Source: Corythucha ciliata
Lineage: Eukaryota > Arthropoda > Insecta > Hemiptera > Tingidae
Direction of reading: 5' to 3'
Assembly: GCA_038030265.1 (NCBI GenBank)
Contig: CM075943.1
Coordinates: forward strand, 39,804,001-39,868,000
Length of the DNA: 64,000 nt
Translations under genes and position numbers: made by a program
In this document: positions 1-10,740 of the stretch, in pieces
Layout: each line of letters begins with the position of its first letter
How positions within the stretch are numbered: position 1 is the stretch's first letter
The notes under the pieces: generated by a model
What the model saw: the letters and a program-made list of their open reading frames with translations, nothing else
Databases searched by the model: none
Told to the model about the DNA's origin: nothing

Positions 1-4
1 ATTT

Positions 5-1043
5 TTGTTTCTACCGCGTTGGTTGGAAGGGGCGCTTGTGGCGAGGGCTATCGTGGCGGTCGAGGGTGGCCGTACAATTGGCTCGGTGGTGAACTATAGC
101 CGTGCTCCCCTTACGATTTGTCGGGACCAGGCAGTGGGGGCTTTGGTCGCCATGTCAGTGGAGACGGGGGAGAATGACGCCGTGGTCGCTCGGGTGGAGA
201 CAGAGGAGGCTGAAAGGCATCAGGTGTTTAGGGGGTTGCTTGAAAAATTGATAGGTCACGTCACTGAACCCGATAAGTCCGCCCTGTTTGACCTGCTGGG
301 GCAGTTCGAGGATATTTTCTCCTACATGGGAGGAGGTGAGAGGTTAGGTTGTACGGGCGTAATTAAGCATTCCATTAACACCGGGGATGCAGGCCCTATG
401 CGTAAGAGGCCGTATCGCGTTCCGGTAGCACATCGGGAGGCCATGGAGGCGATTGTGAAGGAAAGTTTAGAGCTAGGGGTGATACGGCCCTCCACTTCTC
501 TTTGGTGCTCGCCGGCGATGTTGGTGGCTAAAAAATCTTCTGAGGGTTTTAGTAAGCTGAGGATGGTGATCGACTTTCGAGGGTTGAACGCGGTGACCAG
601 GCCTCAGTTCTGGCCAATGCCGCGGATTGACGAGGTGCTCGACAGTCTATCGTCAGCCCAGGTTTTTACGAGCCTTGACTTGAATTCGGGGTACCACCAG
701 GTCGAAGTGGAGGGGTCGAGCCAAGAGAAAACGGCTTTTTGGACGCTCTTCGGGCAATTTTTTTTGCGTGCGACGCGTTTACCGTATGGGCTCCAGGGAG
801 CTCCAGCGACGTTTTAACGGCTGGCAGGGGCGCTTATCGATCAGATGGGGCCAGGTAGGGCGTTGGCCTATCTGGACGATATTATATTGTTTTCGCCTAC
901 AATGGCAGACCACTTGAAAGCCCTCAGTGACATGTTTGAGGTGGTAAGAAAGGCAGGATTGACACTACAATTGGCGAAGTGTACGTTTGCGGCCCGGGAG
1001 GTAGAGTTTTTGAGGCACAAGGTCAGTGCAGAGGGGATTCGCC
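5..1043 (+). pseudogene. Ty3/Gypsy pol fragment: linker plus reverse transcriptase, interrupted
   Basis: This is the reverse transcriptase of an LTR retrotransposon, which copies element RNA into DNA in cytoplasmic particles. Residues 1 to about 110 look like the protease-RT linker. The RT follows: CSPAMLVAKK, LRMVIDFRGLNAVT, the first catalytic aspartate in SLDLNSGYHQV, LPYGLQGAPATF, and the catalytic YLDD box in LAYLDDIILF near 865-893. The frame is continuous except for a TAA at 815-817 where Gypsy elements normally have CAA (Gln), so a single C-to-T change explains the stop. Homology ends just after AEGIRP near 1043, at a T8 run. RNase H and the integrase core are missing from the window. 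The left end is cut by the window edge, so gag and protease cannot be judged. The Ty3/Gypsy assignment is firm from RT motifs; the clade is not. The copy is dead. Confidence 0.93.
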
Positions 1044-1052
1044 CTTTTTTTT

Positions 1053-2188
1053 AGTGCATTTCATTGTGAAAATGCACTATTGGTCTCGTCGTGATGGTGG
1101 CAAACATGGGTCATGTCATGTTTTTTTCACGTTTCAGAACCTCTAGAACACGAATTCAGTGGTCTCCAGGATTCATATATTATATATATTTTACATATAT
1201 ATTTATTGATTTATTTATAATATTATGGCCGTTTTCTTGTTAGCACGATAACTCTCGTAGAAATTAATTTAGCGGAACGCGCTTTGGCACAAAAATCAGT
1301 AGTCATAAGACACCGGTCGGTATTGCATTTGGGCCAAATCAGTCAAGGTGGAGGGGGGGAAAATCGGCCTTGATGTCGTCAAAAAATCACTAAAAATCAT
1401 CAGTTGATTCTAGAAGCATCATATTCGGTACGTATACTCCATGTTAGACTAGCCTTTGATTTCCATTTTAATTTTTTGAAAAAGTCAAGGGGGAGGGGGT
1501 GGTGCCCCCGGGGTGGAAGTAAGTGTGCGGTCTTGTTAGCACGATAACTCTCGTAGAAATTAATTTAGCAGAACGCGCTTTATCTAAAAAATCAGTAGTC
1601 ATAAGATCCCGGTCGGTATTGCATTTGGGCCAAATCGGTCAAGGTGGAGGGGGGGAAAATAGGGGTTGAAATGATAAAAAAATCACTAAAAATCACCAGT
1701 TTATTCTAGAAGCATCATATTCGGTACGTATACTCCATGTTAGACTAGCCTTTGATTCCCATTTTAAATTTTTGAAAAAGTCGAGGGGGAGGGGGCGATG
1801 TCCCCGGGGTGGAAGTAAGTGTGAGGCCTTGTTAGCACGATAAGTCTCGTAGAAATTAATTTAGCGGAACGCGCTTTGGCACAAAAATCAGTAGTCATAA
1901 GGCCCCGGTCGGTATTGCATTTGGGCCAAATCGGTCAAGGTGGAGGGGGGAAAATAGGGGTTAAAATGGTAAAAAAATCACTACAAATCACCAGTTGATT
2001 CCAGAAGCATTATATTCGGTATGATGATTCTATTTTGAAATAGCCTTTGATTCCCATTAAGTTCAGCTTGAACAAACCCGGCAGCAAACAGTACGAGGGA
2101 GGGTCAAACATAAACGAAACAAATCATGGTCTCAACATTACTACTTCTGGGACGGCTTAGGGTATCCGTATACAAAATGAAATGCACT
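1053..2188. mobile_element. TIR-bounded element carrying three 296-bp tandem units, inside the Gypsy pol
   Basis: The ends are AGTGCATTTCATT at 1053-1065 and its reverse complement at 2176-2188, a perfect 13-bp terminal inverted repeat. The 5' end can also fold on itself (AGTGCATTT against AAATGCACT, 1053-1078). The interior is three tandem repeat units flanked by unique, AT-rich subterminal DNA. There is no open reading frame that looks like a transposase, so the element is non-autonomous. The left flank is a T8 run and I see no clear target-site duplication. Pol coding sequence on the two sides is not contiguous (RT on the left, integrase tail on the right), so a deletion accompanied or preceded the insertion. 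The superfamily is unknown. Confidence 0.7.
1236..2056. repeat. Tandem repeat, period 296 bp, about 2.8 copies
   Basis: The phrase CTTGTTAGCACGATAACTCT starts at 1236, at 1532 and, with one change, at 1828, giving an exact 296-bp period twice. Each unit also contains GCGGAACGCGC or a close variant, a GTCGGTATTGCATTTGGGCC block, and a G-rich stretch. The first two end with GTGGAAGTAAGTGTG. The third copy breaks off after CCTTTGATTCCCATT near 2056. The copies look more than 90% alike by eye, with small differences such as GATGTCGTC replaced by GAAATGATA. No protein is encoded. It is a satellite-like array confined by the inverted repeats of the surrounding element. Confidence 0.9.
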
Positions 2189-2504
2189 CTTTCCGACCGC
2201 CAGCTGCCGGAGCGAATATTTTTTTTTTTGAGGGTACGGACTCGGATACTGTGGTAGTTCGGGTTGGTCGAAAGGATAGAGTAGTGCATGTGAATCGGCT
2301 GAAGCCTTTTCTTGGGAGAGACCGGCGGGTCGTTTTTGGACGGGAGTCAGGGTCGGTTGGAGTAGGGGACGCTTCGGTGATAGGGGCCGGGGGTTCGGCA
2401 GAGCCTTCGAGGGCTTCGCTCCGGAGGGGCCAGTGAAGGTGCCTTTGGTGGGCCGTCGTCGGGTCCCTCGGATAAATTACCGCGAACTAGCCGGGTTGGA
2501 GTAG
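2189..2504 (+). pseudogene. Ty3/Gypsy integrase C-terminal tail, frameshifted
   Basis: The block VVVRVGRKDRVVHVNRLKPF (about 2251-2310) is typical of the integrase C-terminus of Gypsy elements, where the VHVNRLKPF pattern closes the GPY/F-type module. The frame runs to a TGA at 2434-2436. The adjacent frame from 2433 then gives a tail containing RRRVPRINYRELAGLE and a TAG at 2502-2504, which resembles the usual end of Gypsy pol, so a frame slip lies near 2400-2433. A T-run at about 2220-2229 (read as Phe-Phe-Phe) suggests slippage at the upstream edge too. The zinc-binding and DDE catalytic parts of integrase are absent, so this is a remnant of the same element as the RT at the left end. Confidence 0.8.
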
Positions 2505-3402
2505 GAATTTGGGAGTGGTTGTTGGGTATTTAATTGTTATTGTACGTATTAAGGTATTTTATTGGGTGGTTATTATTTCATTAGTGTGGGGTTTTGTGGT
2601 GGCGGCTCTGGGCCGTCTGGTGGCGGCATGGTGTTTTTTTTGTTATTGGTGGTTGAGCGGTTAGTTTACATATTTGGGGTTACTTAAGGTCTTGTAGTTA
2701 TTACGTTTTATTTTTGTTACGGGTATTGTTTTTGTTATTCTTGTTTTTCGTTATTGGATTGCGAGTTCTAATGCCTTGCGGCAGGAAGTGGTGTTTTTTT
2801 TTCCTCTCTTTTAGAGTAGAAATCAGGCGGGGTCGCTGGTCTGGGTCCTGGATACATCGGAGAGCGGCGTTGGTCTGTTGTCACGCGGGATTCGGCTCTT
2901 CTTGTTAGGAACGGCGGACGTCGAAGGAGGACCATGGTCATTCTGGGCATTTGGAAAATGGTCTCCGCGTGATGGGGGGGGGCAGTGGTCCGTCGGCCCA
3001 CGCGCAGGGGCAAAGGGCGCGACGCAGGTGCTCGGGAGGTCTTCAAGCCCTTCGGTGAGGGGGATGGATCGAGTGGTGGCCCCAGCTGGATGTCCGATGA
3101 TGCATTTGTTGTCGCCTATTTGGTTGTCTGACAGTCTTGGTCTAATAGTCTTGGTTTAAATTGTTGTCAGTATTCGTTTTTGTTTTGTACAGGCTCTACT
3201 TCTGACGGCTTGGTAATTTGCGGTACGTGGGGCGTAGCAGGCAGCGGGCTGTCGCATTGGTCTCCAATTTTGGGAGGAGAGCGGTCGGCAATGGCTAGAT
3301 TGAAAATTGGGGGGTAAATCAAAATCTGGAATTGGGGGATTGATGTCCAAATTTCGGGGTGTTGTGGAACATGGCAGGATGCATCCCACCGCTCCCACCA
3401 GC
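2505..3402 (+). other. Non-coding 3' region of the Gypsy element, between pol and LTR
   Basis: About 900 bp of G/T-rich sequence lies between the pol stop and the LTR. Open frames here are short, overlap on both strands and match nothing I recognise, so I read none as genes. A canonical polypurine tract directly before the LTR is not evident: the last 20 bases are pyrimidine-rich (CCCACCGCTCCCACCAGC). A purine-rich stretch, GGGAGGAGAGCGG, sits earlier at about 3271-3283. Some Gypsy groups carry an env-like frame in this position, but none is visible. Confidence 0.6.
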
Positions 3403-3667
3403 TGTAATGCCCGACCAGGCCTCGGTTTAGGGAGCCTCCGGGAAGTGTGTTCAGAGATAAAGACTCAAGAGGTCCGGCCGTAGTGGCACGACAACGGTCA
3501 AGCTTATCACGTATATTAACGAGTGTCTACAACTTTAGCCTAGACTCACCTTCGTCGGGACCTGGTGGGTTTGCGGTAACGTAGACGAGCGGAGCACGCG
3601 GGCAGTTCGCAGAGGCACTGCCCCCCCCCTCCCCCAAGACTCGGCGTACGCTCTCGACTAGGACTCC

Positions 3668-3975
3668 AAGACCTCTTTCCAGCGCGCCTCGATGGTGTAA
3701 TGGATACAATGCTCGCTTCGCAACCCAGCGGGCCTGGGTTCGAATCCAGCTATTGCCCATTACACTATAAGGCTGCGGCGAGCTGTGACACGGCTCACTC
3801 GGCTTCGTGTGGGCGTTCACGGCGGTGTGCGTATGACAAACCGCGCATCGACCGAAACGCCCGCGTAGTACGGGTGTGAAGTGCACAGCTGATGGAGTTA
3901 CAGGGTATGGTGTAAGAGCCACACGAGCTTAGGCGCCAGCGGGCTCGGTAGATCCGAGTCCGCACCCTCAAGAAG

Positions 3976-4008
<33 letters not shown>

Positions 4009-4018
4009 CCTCTTTCCA
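3668..4018 (+). mobile_element. tRNA-derived SINE with poly(A) tail and 14-bp target duplication
   Basis: A non-autonomous retroposon transcribed by RNA polymerase III. The target duplication AAGACCTCTTTCCA is perfect at 3668-3681 and 4005-4018. The body runs from 3682 to about 3975 and is followed by a pure A-run of about 31 bases (3976-4006). The head has an A box TGGTGTAATGG (3693-3703) and a B box GGTTCGAATCC (3737-3747) 33 bp apart, both matching the Pol III consensus. The T-arm has an extra G and the anticodon arm has an 11-base loop, so this is not a functional tRNA. GGATACAATG and the flanking A box resemble Arg-type tRNAs, but the parent is uncertain. The GC-rich body contrasts with the surrounding DNA. 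The A-tail implies mobilisation by a LINE, none of which is in the window. The long clean tail and perfect duplication suggest a recent insertion. Confidence 0.9.
3693..3747 (+). promoter_or_regulatory. Internal Pol III promoter (A and B boxes) of the SINE
   Basis: The A box TGGTGTAATGG at 3693-3703 fits TRGYNNARNNG at every fixed position. The B box GGTTCGAATCC at 3737-3747 fits GGTTCGANTCC. The spacing is normal for tRNA-type promoters. Transcription would start near the SINE's 5' end at about 3682. Confidence 0.8.
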
Positions 4019-4241
4019 ATTAGAGAATTCCCCGGGTTTTATATCAAATTTCAGGGTCATATTTGTAAAAATCCTAGGTGTTGTGGATAACAAGCAGTTC
4101 CCCCAAGGATATGATGACGCTTTCGGGCTATTCTCTCCCGCTCGTCCCTGAGCTGGGTTCATTCACCGAGCGGTGAATAATTTCCCGGACCGAGCTCCTT
4201 CTCTCTATCGCTTAACATAACGCCCTTTTTAGGGCGTTACA

Positions 4242-4487
4242 CGCGCATGTTTTCAGGTGAACCCCCCAATTGCCCTGAGCCTAAGCCCTGCCCAAGAGCC
4301 CTAAAGTTTAAAGAAGAACTTCGACGCAGATGTATTTCGCTTCCCTACTCTGGAGTCAAAGAATTCGACTGAAACCAGCGGTATCGCACAACGCTCATTT
4401 TCGCCCCCCTCCCCTTAAGTGTTTTTCAGCAGGTGCCACAGTTTACCATCAATAAGTTTTCTGAGGAACTCATGAAGTGCGTCCGCA
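4242..4487. other. Unique spacer
   Basis: Sequence downstream of the Gypsy LTR, before the first short-repeat array. No gene, RNA or repeat is recognised. Confidence 0.4.
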
Positions 4488-4850
4488 GCGATATTTCTAA
4501 ATTTTAGCCGTTAGTTGGCGTTTTTTCCCAACTTAACCCGCGAATTAGCACTTTTCCTCAATCTTATGCCACGAAAGTGGCCTCGTCCAGAAACCGCCAA
4601 CTCGCCAACTGGCGTTTTCTTAATTTAATCGGCCAGTGGTGGATTTTTCTCAATTTAAGCTGCGAATTAGCGTTTTTTTTTTCCACTTATGGCTCTCGAT
4701 GTTGCCTCCAGGGACCTTCAAAAACATGGGGGATTAGCCTATTTTCTCTATTTTAGCTGCGAAGTTGCCTTCAGAAGCCACGAATGAGGGCTTTTTCTCA
4801 GCTTTAGGCGCGTAAGAACCTACTTGGGCCCAATAGCTTTTTCTCGTGCC
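4488..4850 (+). repeat. Family A short tandem repeat array
   Basis: Successive, diverged copies of a unit near 29 bp, of the form TTTTTCTCAATTTTAGCYGCGAATTAGCG. Examples are seen near 4495, 4540, 4610, 4645 and 4735. Units are head to tail with indels and with runs of unrelated bases between some of them. No protein is encoded. Confidence 0.7.
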
Positions 4851-7800
4851 GGCAAGCTTTCTATAAGAACATCAAACACAGACCTCAATATAGGCAGGCT
4901 ACTGCTGTCCACTGCTGAACGCCTACAAAGTTTTTATTTGGGCTCAATTAACAAACGACAACTCATTATCAGCTTCAGAACTGTGGCGTAGACTGTAGCT
5001 CTAAAACTCGCCCTAAAATTAAATGAAGCCTGTCACTCCTAAAACCCTTTGTTTCAACCCTGCGTTAGATTACTGAAAGTAAAATGGGTAAAAAAAAAAA
5101 AATCCTTTTAGTTAGCAAACAAAACCCTCTCCTATTTTATTCAGGAAGAGTTAAACGGACATTTAGTCTCACCACTCCATCGCCATGCCAAGCAACGTAA
5201 TTTATTTACCGTGGATTCAAAGTTTTTGTTGTTGCTTTGTTTTTTTAAAACGTGAAATAAGGATTGGTTGAATGGGGGGAAAAAAGAGATAGAAGTTCTG
5301 ACGGTTAGTACAGTGAGATATTGGTGCGGTGTGGGGGACCGGAGGATCATCGAAAAGCTGGGGGCATGAAACTGAATCAGAGAAAACCGAGAACGAAATG
5401 GGAATTGGTTAGTTAAAACCTATTCTAAACTTTCAAGATTCGGAGGATACGTACGGTGCGCCTGATGGTGGCGTTGTTGGATGGAGGGAGGGGGGGATGA
5501 TTAAAATTCACGCATTCTTCGGTGAGCTATGCTGTTAAACAGCGGGGTTTCAAGTACAAACTCGCGGATAATGCGACTATTTCTAAAACGCCAAGACTCA
5601 ACAGTTATTTTCTGATTACGATAATGAATTTGAATCTCGAACCCATTCTCTACACAAGTTTGGTTCGCCACCTGGAAAACTAACTTTCTTCATTACTATC
5701 TTTCTACGCCGAACCTCAAATTATCATAATGTAACAATCCACATTAATATGCGATCAATGATTTCGATAGAAAATCCTCAAAAAAAAAAAAAAATGTTTT
5801 TGATAAAATCGAATACCAAACATCTCAAACTTTCTTAATTTCCTTCTTGTTTACCCTTACTCTCAATCCCTCTCAACTCCTGACGCCTTTTCCCCTTTCC
5901 CCACCACTATTTTTCGTTTAAGTTTCGTAATAAGGCCCGAGGTGAAAAGGGATAGCATGCAAAATCAACTGAACCCAATCCAAAAGGGGGGAAGGAGAAG
6001 AAAGAAGACGAAGAAGGTTTATTCTGAACTTCTCGTGGGGCGCTTTTAAAAAGAGAAGTTTATTCCCCGGCACATTCTCGCTAAGGCAATTTTATTTTGC
6101 TGAAATTTAACCAGAGAACAAACTGTGCGAAGATGGGAGCGAGAGAGCCTCAAAGGATAAAATTGAGTTTTAAAAGAGAAATGAAATTAAGATGATTCTA
6201 ATGGATTTCAAGTTTAAAAAAAAATTAAAAGTCCTTGAAATCAATCGAAACTTATTGTTTTTAGTGATCTCTCGAAAGTTTTAAATGACTCCTCAAAATC
6301 CGACAAGTACTTATATTCTTGTTACGTAAACATTTTTCATCTCGTTATCAACGTTTTAACAGCAAGAAACCCCAACGGAATTGAATGAAAGAAAGAAGGG
6401 CTTAAAATTGGTGTTTCATTTGTAACAGAAGCATTGCAAGACGAGATGGCAGGAAGTATAGCTATCGCACCCTCATTCTTTTGATTTTTTTTTTCTCTCA
6501 GGCACTCTTGAAAAGCCCACATGCCGCACGAAGCGCATATGGGCTAATGGGCTCACCTTCTGACGGTTTTGTGAAACCGTAAACCCGTCATCATTGCCAA
6601 TTATCAATGAGAGCGCCTCACTTGAATTAGTAAATTCGGTTATGAAATCACAAAAATCTTTAAGATCCCATGTTGGTTCACCCCACCCCTCCAATTTTTG
6701 ACAGATGAACTGACTATTTCGACACCAATGTGAAATTAAAGCTCTAAATTCAGATTTAACAGTCCCAAAAACATTTCTGATAAATATTTCTTGCTGAGGA
6801 TGACAATTTAGCTCCTAAAAACGGGCTGTAGGCCATTGAAACAACCTCTCATCATAAACCTTACTTGAAATAAAGCTCACTCAACCTCTCATTGGCCATT
6901 TAAATTGTTGAAAAGACTCCGCTCGACCTGCCGAAGGACCTTTTAAGAGACATACGGGAAGGGAAGTGCTCTGTTTTAATCGCTGCCGCTGTTCAGTCCA
7001 AACGATACGCAATTAGTCGGAGATCAGGACAACAATGGTTTGTTAGCTTTGGATCAAATAGAACCTAAAAGCAGACTTCCAATCTATCTCTCTTCCACGG
7101 AGGGTTTTTACTGGTGGGATTGGGATCACCGAGGTCAAAAAGGGCTTCAAAGAAAATAAAGCCCCCGTTGTGTCTCGATTGGTATAGAGTAAAGCCTTTT
7201 TCGTTTTAAGTTCGAGAGTTTTGATGGGTTCTATTTTGAACAAAAGTGCGGAAAGAAGAGGGGCACTCCGAAAGGTTCACTTGAAGCGAGATCGGTCGAG
7301 TGGCGGTGATGACGGTGGTAGCTGGGGGGGGGGGCGGATTCAAATTGAGCAGAAAATCTTTAATGTAGCCAGCCTTTTTTTTTTTTACGCGAATGCTTTC
7401 ACTTTTGAGCATCTGTAATAACCCGCAAGACACGATGACACGTCCATAGCGTGCTAAAATTAAAACTCCATCCTAACTAGTTTAAAAGAAGTGAACTTCT
7501 ATTTCCTTCGTTCAGTTCGGTCCCTCCTCTTTCCTCCAACAAGAACCATCCCTAAATGATTACGTAAGTAATTTAACTTGAAAATTACGCTGAATATTAA
7601 CGGGAGTTAATGCCATAGCCGGAAGCAAACTTAAACAATGAATTGAAGCCTGGATGGAATTTTACTTCCAAATAGTAGTTGTTGGGAGAGGGAAGGTAGA
7701 GTGTATTTTCTTCCCTTCCCTCGGCATGCTTACTCTTTATTAAAGGTGCAGCGTAATTTGCTTAAGATGGCAATGATGGGAAGATATTGTGATGGGGGAG

Positions 7801-9470
7801 GGGTGTCGTTTGGTGTAAACTAAGGGGCTGATATAACATGCATGGAAAATTAGAGATTCCCCTCTTCCTTTACACAGAAAATTAGAACTTCCCTTCTCTT
7901 ATCTTCTGGATGTAATTGCGCGTACAAAAATTCTATTTGTTTCGCTCAAAATTCTGTTAAGTTTGAAACCCAAAATTGATAATTTCCTTGTGGAAAGTTC
8001 TTAACATTATGTAAAATTAACGCCGGGGCGAGGAAAGGCTGGAAACATTCAATTAATGAATGGTGTGGAAGAGCAGGGAAAATGGGTGAGGTGGTGAACA
8101 TTTGATGGAAGGATAAGAAAGGAAATTGATGGATGACAACGAGGGGAGCCGGATAATTTTCAATGTTGAAGCCGGTCTATCTAGTTACAGGCTAATTTTC
8201 ATCTCTTGCCAAAGAGAAGCTTAATATATCTTTCCTTTCAAAAGTGAGTTTGCTAATAAAAATGGATCGACGAAGGCGAATAAAAAAAAAAATCCTACCC
8301 TTCCAAGTTAGGGCTGAGCGAAATAGGGTGGGAAGGACTTTGGGGGTCTTCGAGTCTGTGTATAGTCGGAACGCAAAACTCATTAAAATGTGACGCGCGC
8401 CCTTTTTTGCACTTCTTTCCGCTCTCTTGAACTTGACTCGGAATTGGTGTGGGTGAGGGGAGTAGGATTTGGACCACGCTTGAAAAACTAATGAGAACTT
8501 CAACTGCACTCGGGGGGGTTTGTTTAAATAACGTAGCAGCAAAACGCGATATGTATGAAACAAGAAAACCGAAAAATAAAGACACAAAGAAAAGGCAACT
8601 GGATGGTATACATATATACCTGCGAGAAAAAGAAAAATCAACCCCTCCAATTAGAATTTTCCTTTTCCTTTTTCCCCACGTTTTCATCCAGTTGTGATTG
8701 AAAAGTTGGCGTAATCAACTTAATTTTAATTAAGACCTTGCTTGAATCATTCTGTATTTTTATAAACTCGCATGTTTTTCAATTAATATGCTCTCATGCT
8801 ATTCAGAAACAGATACTAATTAGAGAGTCTCTGATTTAAATTCTATAGCCGAAGACTTTTGTTGACTTAATGCTATCTATTTCAAATAAAACTTTATAAA
8901 ATATAAATTTCTCCTCCTCAAAAGACTTTTTGCTGAACCATCCCCTACCCCACACCTCGTCAAATGCAAGCAATAAGTGAAACGTAGAGAGAGGATTGTC
9001 GTCTGTGGTTAAAAGTTTTTGCTGTGTCGGCGAAGGAGTTAATATTTAGTTCCAGAACTGTAACAGAGCAATCGACTCAAGCCGATTGGCTTGGAAGTAA
9101 AAATAATACGCCCAGGATATAAATTGTTGTTCGGAAAACCAGTTCTGCAATAGAAACTATCTATTCAACAAATAAAAGCACAATTTCACCATCAGAAACG
9201 AACTTTCCACTTTAGAAAATGTTTATTTAGTTGCTTTTTTAGGTTCTCGAGAAGCGAGAACTCGCGATGATTGGCCTAGCAACGACAATGAGTGAAAAAT
9301 GACGCCCTTAACCTCCTCAAATCATATCCTAAAACGTGATTTTTCTTCAATACCAGGATCACACACTAAGAAGTGTGCAAATGGAAAACACTACAAATTT
9401 CTTACCATTGGAGCATAATAATACTCGTACAAACACCCAAACAAATTGGTTTCAAAGACTCAGTTAACCA
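4851..9470. other. 4.6 kb without recognisable gene or repeat
   Basis: AT-rich unique-looking sequence with many short A, T, C and G homopolymers, for example A11 near 5091, A14 near 5780 and G10 near 7325. Reading frames are short and overlap one another on both strands. None has a recognisable domain, and none is joined by plausible splice sites. No tRNA or transposon terminus was seen. An intron or intergenic origin is equally possible. Confidence 0.4.
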
Positions 9471-9960
9471 ATAAAGAACGACAAAGATGTTGGGGGCAGG
9501 ACCAACCAAACAATCACGAAAAATTACGCCGAAGGTGCGGTCCAGTCTCCGTTTCGACCACATCAGACCTTCAGCTATCTGAGCCTTTCGGTCCTGGTCT
9601 CATCAGCCCGGTAATTGAGCCGAGTACGGAGCCTATGGACCGCCCCTCACCGGGAACGGAGATGCCACTGCACTACGATCCCCGCCCCCAGCGCTCCACC
9701 CAACCCAGCAAACCCGAGTCAGGGAGGACCTGGCTCACCAGGAATGATGAGAACCGTGAGGGTGAAACGGGAACTGGGGATGTTGTGGCTAGGCGCCACG
9801 GTCGAGTTCAATAAAGAACGACAACGATGTTGGGGGCGGAACCCACCAAACAATTACGAAAAATTGCATCGAGGGTGCGGTCCAGACTCCGTTTCGACCT
9901 CAGACCTTCAGCTACCTGAGCTACTCGGTCCTGGTCTCATTAGACCAGCAATTGAGCCGA
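9471..9960 (+). repeat. LTR-like direct duplication, two 150-bp copies 341 bp apart
   Basis: A block starting AATAAAGAACGACAA at 9470 recurs at 9811, giving a 341-bp offset. Each copy contains GATGTTGGGGGC, GGTGCGGTCCAG, CTCCGTTTCGACC, GACCTTCAGCTA and GGTCCTGGTCTCAT, and ends near ATTGAGCCGA (about 9624 and 9960). The segment between them (9626-9810) is clearly more GC-rich than its surroundings. AATAAAGA opening each copy could be a polyadenylation signal, which would make this a U5-U3-R-U5-like piece of an unknown LTR element. That reading is an inference; no terminal TG/CA pair or coding part was identified. Confidence 0.65.
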
Positions 9961-9981
9961 CTCAAGCATCATTGAGCTCCA

Positions 9982-10740
9982 CAGTTCCACAATTTTTGTG
10001 GAACTGATTTCAGAAAGAGTCAAACCTACGAAATGTTCTTTCGCGAAGTAGCCAACATCTGTGAAATTCGAGTTTGAATGAGCCAAATCAGCGAAATTAG
10101 GTTTTGAACGAGTGAAAATCGGCAAAATTTGGAATGTGTAAGAGTCAAAGTGCGACGGAAGGGTTTCGAATAAGCCAAATCCGGGGATTCGGTATTTGAA
10201 TGAGCCAATAATGAATTTTCTCGATTAGCCAATTAACCTGCGAGACCGATTTTAGTAAGAGTAAACCAAAACACGGGTTTTCAAAAGCGTCGCTTCCCGC
10301 GATAATGGAGTAGGAGGTAACAGAAATTCGTGAAATTGAATTTTTAAGTTGTTTAAGTTTTTTAAGATGTTGGAAACACCAAAATCACGAAATTTGTTGT
10401 CCGTCATTTTTGTTTTCCGGCAATTTAGCTTTTAGAATTAACCGAACCTAAGAAACTGATTTCATAAACAGCTATGGCCGAAATTTGGCTTTTGGTCAGT
10501 AAAAATCCCCGAACTTTGTATTTACAGGAGCCAAGTCCACGAAATTGGATTCTGAAAGAACGAAAATCCATAAAAAATTGTTTAAGCACAGTAGTAATCA
10601 CTTAAAAATCACGAAAATTGGCTCATGAAAGTGCAAGCCCCACGAAACATGGGTTTTAAAAGCGTGAAAATCCGCAAAAAGTTGGGTATGATATTACACA
10701 AATCTGGAAATTAGTGCCAATTTCCGAAACAAAAATAATT
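9982..10740 (+). repeat. Family B short tandem repeat array
   Basis: Diverged units near 30 bp of the form GCGAAATTNGNTTTTGAAAGAGCCAAA are repeated about 20 times, starting just after a 9-bp perfect hairpin (AGTTCCACA/TGTGGAACT, 9983-10005). Wording such as GAACGAGTGAAAATCGGCAAAATT and ATGAGCCAAATCAGCGAAATT shows the same plan with drift. No protein is encoded. Confidence 0.7.

Larger units (their letters stand above)
3403..4241 (+). mobile_element. 3' LTR of the Gypsy element, with a SINE inside it
   Basis: The LTR begins TGTAATGCCC at 3403 and ends GGGCGTTACA at 4241. These are inverted complements with one mismatch and have the TG...CA ends of retroviral-type LTRs. The total length is 839 bp, but 337 bp of that is a SINE plus one copy of its target duplication, leaving a native LTR of about 502 bp. 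GATAAAGACTCAAG near 3455 could be part of the polyadenylation region. The end contains a hairpin, AACGCCCTTTTTAGGGCGTT (4219-4238). The position, just after the pol remnant and its 3' non-coding region, fits the 3' LTR. The 5' LTR lies outside the window, so LTR divergence cannot be measured. Confidence 0.75.

Noticed and set aside
2714..3159. Overlapping frames in the Gypsy 3' region as an env-like gene
   Set aside because: Short, in different frames and both strands, with no signal peptide, cleavage motif or transmembrane pattern.
3691..3764. A tRNA gene
   Set aside because: A and B boxes are good, but the anticodon loop has 11 bases, the T-stem has an extra G, and the locus has a 3' body, A-tail and target duplication. 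It is a SINE head.
3403..3764. A shorter LTR ending at CATTACA (3764)
   Set aside because: CATTACA there belongs to the SINE body. GGGCGTTACA at 4241 mirrors TGTAATGCCC better, and the SINE duplication shows that sequence on both sides of it was once joined.
8192..8650. 152-codon minus-strand frame with hydrophobic stretches
   Set aside because: Phe/Leu-rich segments come from T-rich simple sequence; another frame overlaps it and no domain is seen.
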